Below, piece after piece: positions 53,462 through 63,900 of a stretch of 64,000 nt of DNA. This DNA comes from Viridibacillus arenosi (GTDB lineage: Bacteria; Bacillota; Bacilli; Bacillales_A; Planococcaceae), in NCBI RefSeq assembly GCF_001955655.1, contig NZ_MSPW01000001.1:620001-684000 (forward strand), read 5' to 3'. The position numbers and the translations under genes were made by a program. The notes beneath the pieces were generated by a model, which was given only the letters and a program-made list of their open reading frames with translations, ran no database searches and was not told the origin of the DNA. Position 1 is the stretch's first letter. Each line of letters begins with the position of its first letter.

Positions 53462-54382
53462 TTAGTGATATTGATTAGCATTTAGTTGTTGTCTTTCCAA
53501 TAAAGCTTTTTGCGTAATTTCTTCCGCGTTTTCTTGTTCATTACGATACCATCTAACAAATACTTTACCTAATACAGATGCAAAGATAATTTCCTGAATA
53601 ATCTTCATGATAATCCCGCCTAGCTGTTGATCGTACATAGGGTCCATATTAGTAAATAATTCAGGTCCTGATAATGATAGTCCTGCTAATGTTGATACAG
53701 GTACACATAATTCCATTGCTTTCATCCACAATTCACCATCTGTATATGTAGCATAGAATGGAGATGAAGCAAAAATAATTAACGCACAAGCAGGTGTAAT
53801 AAGAACCGCATTTCCGATAATATAGCCAACTTTGTGTAAATCCTTCATACGAGGTTGTCCCTCTACAGAATTAATAAGCGGCCAGTACATAAATAATGCT
53901 GATACGAACAGAAGTAATGTATACAACCCATGTAACGTTTCATTTAGTTTTATATAGTCCAAAATCATTGGAATATGATAAAAAGAGAATAATGCAACGA
54001 AAAATGCTAATGCAAACATAGGTTTAGTCATAAAATGAAATACAGGTTTGATATAAGGTAATTCAATGACATACTTCCATAACCAATTTGGAATCCCTTG
54101 AATCAAGAAAATCGGTATTAATAAAAGTAGTAAAGCCATTTGCACCATATGCATTGTAAACATAATATGAGCCATTAAATCGACTGGCGAACCCATAACA
54201 ATATATAGCAATATCATACTGATTACGAAATTAATCGCCTCACGTTTCTTCAAAGGTTCACTATCTTTGAAGTCCGTTCTCCATTTAACAGTAATAAGAA
54301 AATATAGTACAGTTAAAAACAAAATGACGCCTATTAAATAAGGGCTCCACATTGCTTGAAATCCAAATATACTTAGAGGCAT
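53462..54382 (-). CDS. ctaG: cytochrome c oxidase assembly factor CtaG (caa3 type)
   Basis: 306-aa polytopic membrane protein (seven segments) needed for active caa3 oxidase in B. subtilis, probably in copper insertion. FTMHMVQMALLLLLIPIFLIQG and SFYHIPMILDYI, LHGLYTLLLFVSALFMYWPLIN are CtaG-family motifs. The frame opens at 54454, but ATG 54382 after AAAGGAG is chosen. Follows ctaF after a strong terminator and a 279-bp gap (54383-54661) without any gene. Confidence 0.93.
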   Translation of the reverse strand: MPLSIFGFQAMWSPYLIGVILFLTVLYFLITVKWRTDFKDSEPLKKREAINFVISMILLYIVMGSPVDLMAHIMFTMHMVQMALLLLLIPIFLIQGIPNWLWKYVIELPYIKPVFHFMTKPMFALAFFVALFSFYHIPMILDYIKLNETLHGLYTLLLFVSALFMYWPLINSVEGQPRMKDLHKVGYIIGNAVLITPACALIIFASSPFYATYTDGELWMKAMELCVPVSTLAGLSLSGPELFTNMDPMYDQQLGGIIMKIIQEIIFASVLGKVFVRWYRNEQENAEEITQKALLERQQLNANQYH

Positions 54383-54609
54383 AGTATTTCGCTCCTTTAG
54401 TCTCAATACCTCCATTATAAGTCCCAACCCCACGAACTTCAATGAACGAATCATGACAATTTTTACTTTAATGCTTAAGGCGCTCGTTCAGACTCGACAA
54501 GCACTGGAATTTTTGAATCAAAGTCATCTTTTCAGAGTTTGACGTGAGAAAAAAACGATTCGAGACTTTAATACTTAAAGTTTAATCACTTCTTCAAACA
54601 CTATCTAGC

Positions 54610-54652
54610 AAAAAAGCAAAAAACCGAGCCTGTAGTAGACTCGGTTTTTTTG
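54610..54652 (-). terminator. ctaF terminator
   Basis: AAAAAACCGAG / CTCGGTTTTTT stem with an 11-nt loop, T-rich on both sides, 9 nt after the ctaF stop. Confidence 0.85.
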
Positions 54653-54661
54653 CTCTGGTTC

Positions 54662-54994
54662 TTACCACCAAATGATTGTTACAAAAGCAAGAATCATTGT
54701 AAAAGCGATAAATGCTGCAGAGTACATGAAGAATTGTGCCATTCCATGACCTTTTTCGCTCCAGTGCATAAAGTAATACAATTGTAGCGCTACTTGTACA
54801 GCTGCAAATAATAAAATAAGTGGTGCAACTAAGTAAGCAGACATTCCTGCTTGAACTGCAGCAAATGCGATGAATGTTAAGAAGATCATAATCGCAAATA
54901 CTGTTACTTGATTACGCATACCTTGGTTTGCGCGTTTACGAGCATATTCATACTCGTGTTTACTTCTTGTACGTGCTTCAACGTCATGTGACAT
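54662..54994 (-). CDS. ctaF: cytochrome c oxidase subunit IV
   Basis: 110-aa small subunit of the caa3 oxidase with three membrane segments (YFMHWSEKGHG between helices 2 and 3 is typical). Basic N-terminal tail. The ATG at 54994 overlaps the ctaE stop (TAATG), so translation is coupled. The longer frame is ctaE-internal. Confidence 0.93.
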   Translation of the reverse strand: MSHDVEARTRSKHEYEYARKRANQGMRNQVTVFAIMIFLTFIAFAAVQAGMSAYLVAPLILLFAAVQVALQLYYFMHWSEKGHGMAQFFMYSAAFIAFTMILAFVTIIWW

Positions 54995-55620
54995 TAGCCC
55001 AACACTCCCATCAAGTAAACTACAGTGAAGATGAATACCCAAACTACGTCGATAAAGTGCCAATATAATGAAGCTAAGTAGTACTTAGGCGCATTATAAA
55101 GGTTTAAACCACGTTTAGAGTTACGTAGCATTAGAAGGATAAACCAAGCTAAACCTAGAATTACGTGCAATCCGTGAGTACCTACTAAAGTGTAGAATGA
55201 AGAACCGAATGCACTTTGAGTAAATGTAAAACCAAGATGTACATAGTGATAGAACTCATAAATTTCAAGACCTAGGAATCCTAAACCTAATAAAACAGTT
55301 ACGATTAACCAAGCTTGCATTGCCTTGAAATTATAGTTTTTCATATGATACATAGCGTAAACACTTGTTAATGAAGAAGTTAATAGTAACATCGTCATAA
55401 TAAAAGCAAGTGGTAACTCAAAAAGACTTTGAGTTGAGAATTCCATTCCAGCTGGTCCTTTATTTTTTAGCGCTAAGAAAGTCGCAAATAAAGTCGCAAA
55501 TAAAACTGTTTCACCGCCAAGGAAAATCCAAAAACCTAATGTTTTGTTTTTCCCTTCAAGTGTAGAGTTCTCTGGATGTGCTGGCCAAGATTGTGGGGTA
55601 AATTTCTTATTTAAATCCAT
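54994..55620 (-). CDS. ctaE: cytochrome c oxidase subunit III
   Basis: 208-aa five-helix subunit III (bacterial short form). GFWIFLGGETVLFATLFATF, LGLEIYEFYHYVH and LVGTHGLHVILGLAW are subunit III motifs; SLYWHFIDVVWVFIF is the conserved C-terminal signature. Start overlaps the ctaD stop (TAATG). Ribosome-binding site AAGGGGG. Confidence 0.96.
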   Translation of the reverse strand: MDLNKKFTPQSWPAHPENSTLEGKNKTLGFWIFLGGETVLFATLFATFLALKNKGPAGMEFSTQSLFELPLAFIMTMLLLTSSLTSVYAMYHMKNYNFKAMQAWLIVTVLLGLGFLGLEIYEFYHYVHLGFTFTQSAFGSSFYTLVGTHGLHVILGLAWFILLMLRNSKRGLNLYNAPKYYLASLYWHFIDVVWVFIFTVVYLMGVLG

Positions 55621-57491
55621 TAGTGTTTACCCCCTTTTTCATTCATTAATTCCTCTTTATGAATATGATAACCTAAATCATCTTTAAGAGAACGAGTAAT
55701 CATTGAAGCGAATGTAATCGCTAAACCAATAATTAATACTGGAATTGACCAAGTTTTATCTGCATCTTGGTGATAAAGTGCACCAAATGCTGCAACGAAT
55801 AAACCAAGTGAAATCATGAATGGAATGAATGAGTTGTTTGGCATATGGATATCTGAAATAGGCTCAGCATATGTCATACCCTCTTTGTTTCCTTCCATTT
55901 TTTCAATCCAAAAAGTATCTAATCCACGAACAAGTGGAGTTTGTTTAAAGTTATAATATGGTACTGGTTGTGGAATAGCCCACTCAAGAGTACGTCCATC
56001 TTTCCATGGATCGCGTCCTGCTGGTTCGTTTTTAATAGCAGTGATAATTACGTTTACTACTAGTAAAATAACACCGATTGCCATTAAGAAAGCACCAACC
56101 GTACTAATTAAGTTGAATTGGTCCCAACCTTGTCCGCCCATGAATGTGAACACACGGCGTGGCATACCCATTAAGCCTAAGAAATGTTGAACAAAGAATG
56201 TACAGTGGAACCCAACAAAGAAGAATACGAATGTAATCTTACCAAGAGTTTCATTTAACATTTGATTGAACATTAAAGGCCAGTAATAATGTGCTGAAGC
56301 AAATAATGCTAATACGATACCACCAACGATAACGTAATGGAAGTGAGCTACGATGAAATAAGAATCATGTAGTTGGTAATCAAGAGGTGCAGATGCTTGC
56401 ATTACCCCTGTTACCCCACCAGCTACGAATGATGGGATGAAACCTAATGCATAAAGCATTGGTGTCGTAACTTTAATGTTACCGCCCCAAATTGTTAATA
56501 ACCAGTTGAATACTTTCATACCCGTTGGTACAGCAATCGCCATTGTCGCTACTGCGAAGATTGCGTTTGCAGTTGGTCCAAGGCCTACAGTAAACATATG
56601 GTGAGCCCATACCATGAAGCCTAAGAAACCGATTAAGATAGTCGCGAATACCATTGAAGAGTAACCGAATAAGCGTTTTCTTGCGAATGTCGCGAAAATC
56701 TCAGAGAATAAACCGAATGCAGGAAGTACTAAGATATATACTTCAGGGTGACCAAAGATCCAGAATAAGTGCTCCCAGATAACTGTATTACCACCATTAA
56801 TATGATCAAAGAAGTTAGCATCGAACATACGGTCGAAAATCATGAAGAATAATCCCACTGTAAGTGGAGGGAATGCGAATAAAATTAAAGCAGACGCTAC
56901 AAATGTAGTCCATGTGAATAATGGCATACGCATATATGTCATACCTGGTGCACGCATGTTAATAATCGTTACAAGGAAGTTAATCCCCGCGATTAGTGTA
57001 CCCGCACCTGAGATTTGTAAACCTAAAGCATAAAAATCAATACCATGACCTGGTGATGCTAGAGATAATGATGCATAAGAAGTCCAACCTGCATCAGGAG
57101 CTCCACCTAAGAACCATGAAAGGTTTAAGAAAATACCACCAAATAAGAATAACCAAAAACCTAAAGAGTTTAGGAATGGGAAAGCAACATCACGTGCACC
57201 AATTTGTAATGGTACAGCGGCGTTCATAAATGCAAATAACAATGGCATTGCAGCTAAGAATATCATTGTTGTACCATGCATTGTAATAATTTCATTGAAA
57301 AGACCCGCACTCACAAAATCGTTATCTGGTTTTGCAAGTTGGATACGAATAAGCATTGCTTCTATACCACCGACTACGAAGAAGAACGTACCGGCAATAA
57401 GGTAAAGAATGGCGATTTTTTTATGGTCTACTGTTGTTAAGTAGTCCCAGATAGTTGCGCCAAAGCCCTTTTTCTTTGCTGTTGAGCTCAC
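55620..57491 (-). CDS. ctaD: cytochrome c oxidase subunit I
   Basis: Catalytic haem-copper subunit I (type A). 623 aa with 14 membrane segments. LFWIFGHPEVYILVLPAFG carries the His-Tyr crosslink (HPEVY) and CuB ligand, VWAHHMFTVG the other CuB histidines, and DSYFIVAHFHYVIVGG the haem a / a3 histidines. Start GTG 57491 behind GGGAGG at 8 nt; a TTG at 57509 lies inside that site. Overlaps ctaE by 1 bp. Confidence 0.97.
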   Translation of the reverse strand: MSSTAKKKGFGATIWDYLTTVDHKKIAILYLIAGTFFFVVGGIEAMLIRIQLAKPDNDFVSAGLFNEIITMHGTTMIFLAAMPLLFAFMNAAVPLQIGARDVAFPFLNSLGFWLFLFGGIFLNLSWFLGGAPDAGWTSYASLSLASPGHGIDFYALGLQISGAGTLIAGINFLVTIINMRAPGMTYMRMPLFTWTTFVASALILFAFPPLTVGLFFMIFDRMFDANFFDHINGGNTVIWEHLFWIFGHPEVYILVLPAFGLFSEIFATFARKRLFGYSSMVFATILIGFLGFMVWAHHMFTVGLGPTANAIFAVATMAIAVPTGMKVFNWLLTIWGGNIKVTTPMLYALGFIPSFVAGGVTGVMQASAPLDYQLHDSYFIVAHFHYVIVGGIVLALFASAHYYWPLMFNQMLNETLGKITFVFFFVGFHCTFFVQHFLGLMGMPRRVFTFMGGQGWDQFNLISTVGAFLMAIGVILLVVNVIITAIKNEPAGRDPWKDGRTLEWAIPQPVPYYNFKQTPLVRGLDTFWIEKMEGNKEGMTYAEPISDIHMPNNSFIPFMISLGLFVAAFGALYHQDADKTWSIPVLIIGLAITFASMITRSLKDDLGYHIHKEELMNEKGGKH

Positions 57492-57525
57492 AACTTTAAC
57501 CTCCCTCAATATGATTTAAATCAAA

Positions 57526-58611
57526 TTATTTTTCTACAGATAGACCCATTAAGTATGCGGCTAAAGCATCAAGCTCTTCATCTGTGAATTCTTTACCATT
57601 ATTTAAAGCTTTTTCTTCTGGCATTATGTTCCCTGGTTTAAGCTCTTGTGAGTTTTTAATCCAGTCTTTAATACCATCTTCTGAGTGTTCAAGGAAACCA
57701 GCAACACGGTTACGATCTCCAAATGCAGCTAAGTTAGGTGCAACTCCGCCTCCAGTACCTTCACCAGAAACTGCGTGACATGAAATACAACTATTAGCGA
57801 ATACTTGTTCACCTAAATCAGTTGATTTTTTATCAGCTGTTTTCCCTTTAGTAGCTTGCATGTTATCAACCCAATTGTCGAAGTTATCTTGGCTTAGTGT
57901 CTTAACTTTGAAATCCATTAAAGCATGTGAAGGACCACAAAGTTCAGCACATTTACCATAAAATACTCCGTCTTTCAAACCGTCTGATTCTTTATCAAAT
58001 GTCAAATAGAACTTGTTGATATTATCAACGTTCGTATCCATTTTACCACCGATAGCTGGAATCCAGAATGAGTGTTTTACGTCAGCAGCTTTTAAATTAA
58101 AGTAAACTTTCTGACCTGTCGGTACTACTAATTCTTGAGAAGTTACGATACCTTGTTCAGGGTATTCGAATTCCCACCAATATAATTTAGCAGTTACGTT
58201 TACAGTAACCGCTTTCGCGTTACCATCAGCGTCTTTCGCTTCCATCGCTTTAGTATCAGCGAATTTGTAAGTTAAACTTACAGTTGGTACAGCTAAGATT
58301 AATAATAAAACGATTGGAATTGCTGTCCAAATAATTTCTAGTGTATGGCTACCTTCAACTTGTTTTGGAATTGTATTTTCCCCAACTTTTTTACGTCGGA
58401 ACTTAACAATAGCAAGCACGTAGATGATAACCACTACGATAATAACAAACGTCATAATTGCAGTTGATAATAGCAGTAGATTGTATTGATCTTTACCAAC
58501 TTGACCCGCTGGAGTTAAAGTTGATAAATACTCTTCGCCACAACCTGAAAGGAAAATCGTTAGTGCTGCTAGCAATCCGAATAGACGCCATTTTTTAAGC
58601 CCTTTCATCAT
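57526..58611 (-). CDS. ctaC: cytochrome c oxidase subunit II with cytochrome c domain (caa3)
   Basis: 361 aa. Lipoprotein signal peptide ending LSGC (lipobox; Cys ~24), two membrane helices (~45-67, 89-110), and a periplasm-side CuA domain (KHSFWIPAIGGKMD, GKCAELCGPSHALMDF). A C-terminal cytochrome c domain with CISCH haem site (~residue 280) and an axial Met near the end. This fusion defines a caa3 oxidase. First of ctaCDEF, after ctaB. Confidence 0.97.
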   Translation of the reverse strand: MMKGLKKWRLFGLLAALTIFLSGCGEEYLSTLTPAGQVGKDQYNLLLLSTAIMTFVIIVVVIIYVLAIVKFRRKKVGENTIPKQVEGSHTLEIIWTAIPIVLLLILAVPTVSLTYKFADTKAMEAKDADGNAKAVTVNVTAKLYWWEFEYPEQGIVTSQELVVPTGQKVYFNLKAADVKHSFWIPAIGGKMDTNVDNINKFYLTFDKESDGLKDGVFYGKCAELCGPSHALMDFKVKTLSQDNFDNWVDNMQATKGKTADKKSTDLGEQVFANSCISCHAVSGEGTGGGVAPNLAAFGDRNRVAGFLEHSEDGIKDWIKNSQELKPGNIMPEEKALNNGKEFTDEELDALAAYLMGLSVEK

Positions 58612-58707
58612 AGCTTAATTAAACCCCTCTTTCTTTGTTGTATTTACATGTGTAACTAGGACTGTGGTTCATTCTATATGAATTCCTTTAAAGAAAGAAT
58701 CCCAAAG

Positions 58708-59625
58708 TTAGGCAAAGACAGAGAAAATGATCATTGAAACAAATAAAATAGTCATATAATTTAATGAATAAATAAACATCTTATTCGCCCATTTTATATC
58801 ATCTGTCGCTTTAAAACCCGTTAAAGCAAGTGCGAACCAACCAAGGTTCAATACTGTTGCGAGAATAATAAATCCTATTCCGAGCTTCATAAGCAGAAAT
58901 GGTAATGGGAATAACAATAATACCCATACTAACATTGAACGTTTAGTTCTTGCAAAGCCTTTAACAACTGGAAGCATTGGAATATTGGCTGCTCTGTATT
59001 CTTCTGTACGTTTCATAGCAAGTGCATAAAAATGCGGTGGTTGCCATACAAACATTATCAAAAATAGTGCCAATGCTCCAAAACCAAGTGACGGTTCAAC
59101 AGCAGCCCAGCCGATTAGTGGTGGAATAGCTCCTGAAATACTTCCTACAACGGTATTACTTACATGCCTTCTCTTTGACCACATGGAGTACAAGACTACG
59201 TAACTTAGTATGCCTGCAAGTCCCCACACACCGGCAGCAAAAGATGCCATAAATAACAAAAATTCACCTACAATTAAAAGAGAGAGAGCGATTGTCAATA
59301 CAAGGCTCGGTTTAAATCTACCTGTAACTGTCGGTCTTGACTTTGTCCGTTTCATTATTGGATCAATATCTTGATCAATATAATTATTCATCGCTCCAGA
59401 TCCTGCAATAATGAATGCCGCACCTACTAAAGTAAAGAACATGATATTCAATTCTTGTAAAAAATGTTTATCCGTGAATTGAAAGGCCAACCAAAGTCCT
59501 GTAAAAGTAGTAACTAAATTGGAATTAACAATGCCAATTTTGATAAGTGCTAAAAAGTCTTTTACTAGAGAACTTGTTTCAGGTTCCGAGTTTCCATTAG
59601 CAGACAATATACGACCATTTGACAT
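58708..59625 (-). CDS. ctaB: protohaem IX farnesyltransferase (haem O synthase)
   Basis: UbiA-superfamily membrane enzyme adding farnesyl to haem B. NNYIDQDIDPIMKRTKSRP has the first Asp-rich motif, WQPPHFYALAMKRTEEYRAANIPMLPVVKG the second. Nine membrane segments, 305 aa. ATG 59625 behind AAAGGAGG. Divergent from ctaA, upstream of ctaC. Confidence 0.96.
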   Translation of the reverse strand: MSNGRILSANGNSEPETSSLVKDFLALIKIGIVNSNLVTTFTGLWLAFQFTDKHFLQELNIMFFTLVGAAFIIAGSGAMNNYIDQDIDPIMKRTKSRPTVTGRFKPSLVLTIALSLLIVGEFLLFMASFAAGVWGLAGILSYVVLYSMWSKRRHVSNTVVGSISGAIPPLIGWAAVEPSLGFGALALFLIMFVWQPPHFYALAMKRTEEYRAANIPMLPVVKGFARTKRSMLVWVLLLFPLPFLLMKLGIGFIILATVLNLGWFALALTGFKATDDIKWANKMFIYSLNYMTILFVSMIIFSVFA

Positions 59626-59784
59626 ATTACCCCTCCTTTCGATTGGTAAGCATATTCCGTTAACCCTACTATAACGAAAAATAGCGTTGATTTCTAGACA
59701 GAAAGTGAAATTTCATGTCGAAGGGTAGATGTAACCGGTTTCTCTGACACAACATATCTATAGTAAATCATTTTCTTGTTTTAA

Positions 59785-59825
59785 TTGTGAAGGTTCTTGT
59801 ACGAAATTATGAACAATTTGTGAAA
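59785..59825 (+). promoter_or_regulatory. two ResD-like boxes upstream of ctaA
   Basis: TTGTGAA occurs at 59785-59791 and inside TTTGTGAAA at 59817-59825, 33 bp (three helical turns) apart. ResD, which controls ctaA in B. subtilis, favours TTTGTGAAT-like sites. Two copies with helical phasing fit but do not prove binding. Confidence 0.4.
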
Positions 59826-59904
59826 TCATTTTCTCTTTAGAATGACAATACTCTATACAAGTTGTTTTTTGGTCCTATTTTCGCTATCATCAGAAAGGCA
59901 GGTA

Positions 59905-59943
59905 CCACCTTTAAAAGGTGATTACTATATATAAAGTAGGTGG
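59905..59943 (+). promoter_or_regulatory. alternative hairpins in the ctaA leader
   Basis: CCACCT (59905-59910) can pair with the ctaA ribosome-binding site AGGTGG (59938-59943). Its overlapping CACCTT (59906-59911) can instead pair with AAGGTG (59915-59920). The two pairings exclude each other, so the second would free the ribosome-binding site. Speculative. Confidence 0.35.
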
Positions 59944-59948
59944 CAATT

Positions 59949-60869
59949 ATGCAATATAGTAAATACATGAAATGGTTTGCTGTTGCTGCAACAATTGGAA
60001 TGTTGCTCATTTTACTGGGCGGAGCACTCGTCACAAAAACTGATAGTGGTATGGGCTGTGGTAGAAACTGGCCTGATTGTAACGGTTCTCTAATACCAAA
60101 AGAAATTACTACAGAAGTGTTAATCGAATTTTCCCATCGTGTTGTAACTGGAGCTGTGTCATTTCTTATTTTGATTTTGACAGTTTGGGCTTGGAGAGTA
60201 TTAGGACATATTCGTGAAGTGAAATTCTTATCTTTCATGGCATTATTCTTCTTAATTGCACAAGCATTAATCGGTGCTGCTCAAGTTTTATGGGGACAAG
60301 GCGATTTTATATTAGCACTTCATTTTGGTATATCACTTCTTTCATTTGCAGCAGTACTCTTACTCACATTAATTATTTTCGAAGTTGACCAAAAATTTGA
60401 TGCGGACAAGGTCATTATTGGCAATACGTTAAAGAGACATACAATAGGTGTTACAATCTATTCTTATCTCGTAGTATATACAGGTGCCTTAGTACGTCAT
60501 ACAAATGCTAGTTTAATTTGTCCAGATTGGCCATTATGTAATAACAACAATATTGGATTACCTACTAATTTCTATGAGTGGGTTCAAATGGGGCATCGCT
60601 TTGCAGCTGGATTAATCTTTGTTTGGATTTTATTCATTGCTATTCATGCTATTAAACATTATAAAGAACAACGTGTCCTCTATTGGGGTTGGATCATTGC
60701 ACTAATAATAGTTTCTCTTCAAGTGTTAGCGGGTATGGCTGTAGTACTTTCTCGCTTAAATATCTTATTAGCATTACTACATTCACTATTAATCACATTA
60801 TTATTTGGTTTATTGTGCTATATGATTCTATTATTATCTAGAAGTCGACAAAATCAAAAAAGTAACTAA
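59949..60869 (+). CDS. ctaA: haem A synthase
   Basis: Membrane oxidase converting haem O to haem A. 306 aa, eight segments. The two Cys pairs of the bacterial enzyme are in MGCGRNWPDC and ICPDWPLC. Haem-binding His lie in EFSHRVVTG, LALHFGISL, MGHRFAAG and LLHSLLI. ATG 59949 follows AGGTGG; the frame also opens at GTG 59940 within that site. Divergent from ctaB. Confidence 0.95.
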   Translation: MQYSKYMKWFAVAATIGMLLILLGGALVTKTDSGMGCGRNWPDCNGSLIPKEITTEVLIEFSHRVVTGAVSFLILILTVWAWRVLGHIREVKFLSFMALFFLIAQALIGAAQVLWGQGDFILALHFGISLLSFAAVLLLTLIIFEVDQKFDADKVIIGNTLKRHTIGVTIYSYLVVYTGALVRHTNASLICPDWPLCNNNNIGLPTNFYEWVQMGHRFAAGLIFVWILFIAIHAIKHYKEQRVLYWGWIIALIIVSLQVLAGMAVVLSRLNILLALLHSLLITLLFGLLCYMILLLSRSRQNQKSN

Positions 60870-60890
60870 ATATTTTAACTAAACAATATA

Positions 60891-60922
60891 AAACACGCCT
60901 TTGCAAATGCAAAGGCGTGTTT
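60891..60922. terminator. bidirectional terminator ctaA / pycA
   Basis: A perfect 14-bp stem (AAACACGCCTTTGC with its complement) with a 4-nt loop and T-run, between the convergent stops of ctaA and pycA. Confidence 0.88.
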
Positions 60923-60929
60923 TTTCTAG

Positions 60930-63900
60930 TTATTCCATTTCGATTAGTAAATCACCCGTTGAAATTGCATCTCCAGCAGCTACATAAATTTCTTTTATCA
61001 CGCCGTCCTTAGGTGCTTGAACAGTCGTTTCCATTTTCATAGCTTCTGTAATCAGCAAATGCTCACCGCGTTTTACAGGGCTACCTTTAGAAATAGCTAC
61101 TTTCAATACTGTACCTGGCATTGTTGCGCCAATTTGATCTGGATTTGCAGGGTCTGCTTTCGCTTTACGATCTCCATCTACCTCAACTGTCATATCTTGA
61201 ATAATAATTTCACGAGGTTGACCGTTTAATTCAAAGTAAAGGACACGTGTACCATCATATTGAGCTTCCCCAATGGATACTAGCTTAATGATAAGTGTTT
61301 TACCTTTTTCTATTTCAACTTCAATCTCTTCGCCAAGTCTTAAACCATATAAGAATGTTGGCGTATCTAATACTGATACATCTCCAAACATATCTACTGT
61401 CTTCATGTAATCTTCAAAGACTTTTGGATATAAAGCTGTCGCAAGTACTTCATGACTTGTAATCGGACGATTATATTTTTTAAATAATTCATCGCGAAGT
61501 TCTTTTAAATCTATTGGCTCTAATAATTCTCCCGGTCTTACAGTAATCCCTTCACGGTCTTTTAAAATTACTTTTTGTAATTCTTCTGGGAATCCACCAT
61601 ATGGCTGTCCTAAATAACCTTGGAAGAATTCAATTACTGAGTCTGGAAAATCAATTGTTTTACCACGTTCAATGACTGATTCTTCATCTAAATCATTTTG
61701 AACCATGAATAATGCCATATCACCTACTACTTTTGAAGAAGGTGTTACTTTAACAACATCTCCAAATAACAAGTTTACGCGGGAATACATACTTTTCACT
61801 TCTTCCCAACGGTCGCCAAGTCCGACACCTTTAGCTTGCTGTTGTAAGTTACTATATTGACCTCCCGGCATTTCATGAACGTATATTTCAGAATGTGGGC
61901 TATTCATGCCACTTTCAAAGTCGCTGTAATATTTTCGAATATCTTCCCAATAATAAGAAAGTTTTTCTAGTCCTTCAATGTCTGCTCTTACTTGGCGTTT
62001 GCTACCTTTCATCGCATAGTAAAGTGAATTAGCACTTGGTTGCGAAGTTAGACCTGCCATTGAGCCTAGCGCTGTATCAATAATATCAACACCAGCTTCA
62101 ATTGCTTTAGCATATAAATAGATACCATTGCCACTTGTATCATGTGTATGCAAATGAATTGGTAAATCTGTCGATGCCTTTAATTCAGAAATTAACCGAT
62201 AAGCTGCTTCTGGCTTTAATAAACCTGCCATATCTTTAATAGCTAAAATATGAGCTCCAGCAGCCTCTAATTCCTTCGCCATGTCTTTATAGTATTGCAC
62301 TGTATATTTCGCTCTAGAGTCATCTAGAATGTCTCCTGTGTAGCAAATAGCAGCTTCTGCAATCTTACCCGACTGTCTTGTTGCATCAATGGCTATTTCC
62401 ATACCTTTAATCCAGTTCAAACTGTCGAAAATACGGAATACATCAATTCCTGCATCTGCTGATTTTGAGATAAACTCTTTAATAATATTATCTGAATAGT
62501 TTTTATAACCTACTGCGTTCGCACCACGCAATAGCATTTGGAATAGCACATTTGGCATTTTCTCACGTAGTTTAATTAAACGATCCCATGGGTCCTCTTT
62601 TAAGAAACGATATGCAACGTCAAAGGTTGCACCTCCCCACATTTCTAGTGAGAAGAAATTATGCATAATTTGTGCTGTTTCATCTGCAATATTGAACATA
62701 TCACGTGAGCGTACACGAGTCGCCAGCAATGATTGGTGAGCATCTCGCATAGTTGTATCTGTTAACAGTACATCATCTTGCTCTTTTATCCATTGTACAA
62801 GACCTTCTGGACCACGTTCATCTAAAATTTGTTTAGTGCCAGATGGAATTGATTGTACAATTTTAATATCTGGTTTATGGGGTTTCGAGAAAATTGGTTT
62901 CTGTTGATATTCAATACCAGGGAAGCCATTAACCGTAACATTGCCGATATAACTTAATAATTTTGTACCACGGTCTTTACGCGGTGAGAATAAAAATAGT
63001 TCTTGCGTTGTATCGATGAAACTTGTATCAAACTTACCATCTATAAAATTCGGATGACGAACAACATTTTCTAAAAACGGAATATTCGTTTTAATACCAC
63101 GAATACGGAATTCTTGTAGATTTCGATCCATCTTAGCTGCTGCTTCTTTAAATGTCATTCCCCAAGTTGAAACTTTAACAAGTAATGAGTCATAATATGG
63201 TGAAATAACTGCCCCTTGGAAGCCATTTCCTGCATCTAAGCGTACTCCAAAACCTCCACTTGAACGATAAACCATCAATTTACCCGTGTCAGGCATGAAA
63301 TTATTTAATGGATCTTCAGTCGTTACACGAGATTGAATAGCAAATCCAAAAAGTGGGATTTGTGATTGCTCAGGGATGCCAATTTCTTCACTATGTAAAG
63401 ATAAACCCTCTGCAATTTTAATTTGTGCATGTACAATATCAATCCCTGTAACCATTTCTGTAATCGTATGCTCTACTTGGATACGAGGATTAACTTCGAT
63501 GAAATAAAATTGATTACCCGCTACTAAAAATTCTACAGTCCCAGCATTTATATAGGACACATTTTTCATTAATTTTATTGCAGCTTGGCATATTTCTTCA
63601 CGTAATTCAGGTGTAATTGAGTTTGAAGGTGCAATTTCAACAACCTTTTGATGACGACGTTGAATAGAACAATCACGCTCATATAAATGAACAATATTGC
63701 CTTCTTTGTCTCCTAAAATCTGTACTTCAATATGCTTTGGCTTGTCTACAAATTTCTCAACATACACTTCATCAGATCCAAATGCTGCTTTCGCTTCTGA
63801 CTTGGCTCTATCATAAGCTTCTAATGCATCATCAGCAGAGTGTACAACGCGCATACCGCGTCCTCCACCACCAAGTGCAGCTTTTATCATTAATGGGAAG

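Larger units (their letters stand above)
59626..59948. other. ctaB-ctaA divergent control region
   Basis: 323 bp with no gene. It holds two ResD-like boxes and a hairpin near ctaA. A minus-strand -10 (TATAGT near 59672) may serve ctaB, with a poor -35. No cre site was evident. Confidence 0.5.

Noticed and set aside
59889-59915. Minus-strand AGGTGGTACCTGCC, resembling the T-box core GGTGGTACC
   Set aside because: The flanking bases do not match the T-box (no GCG), no terminator with a U-tract follows, and the downstream gene on that strand is ctaB, not an aminoacyl-tRNA or amino-acid gene.
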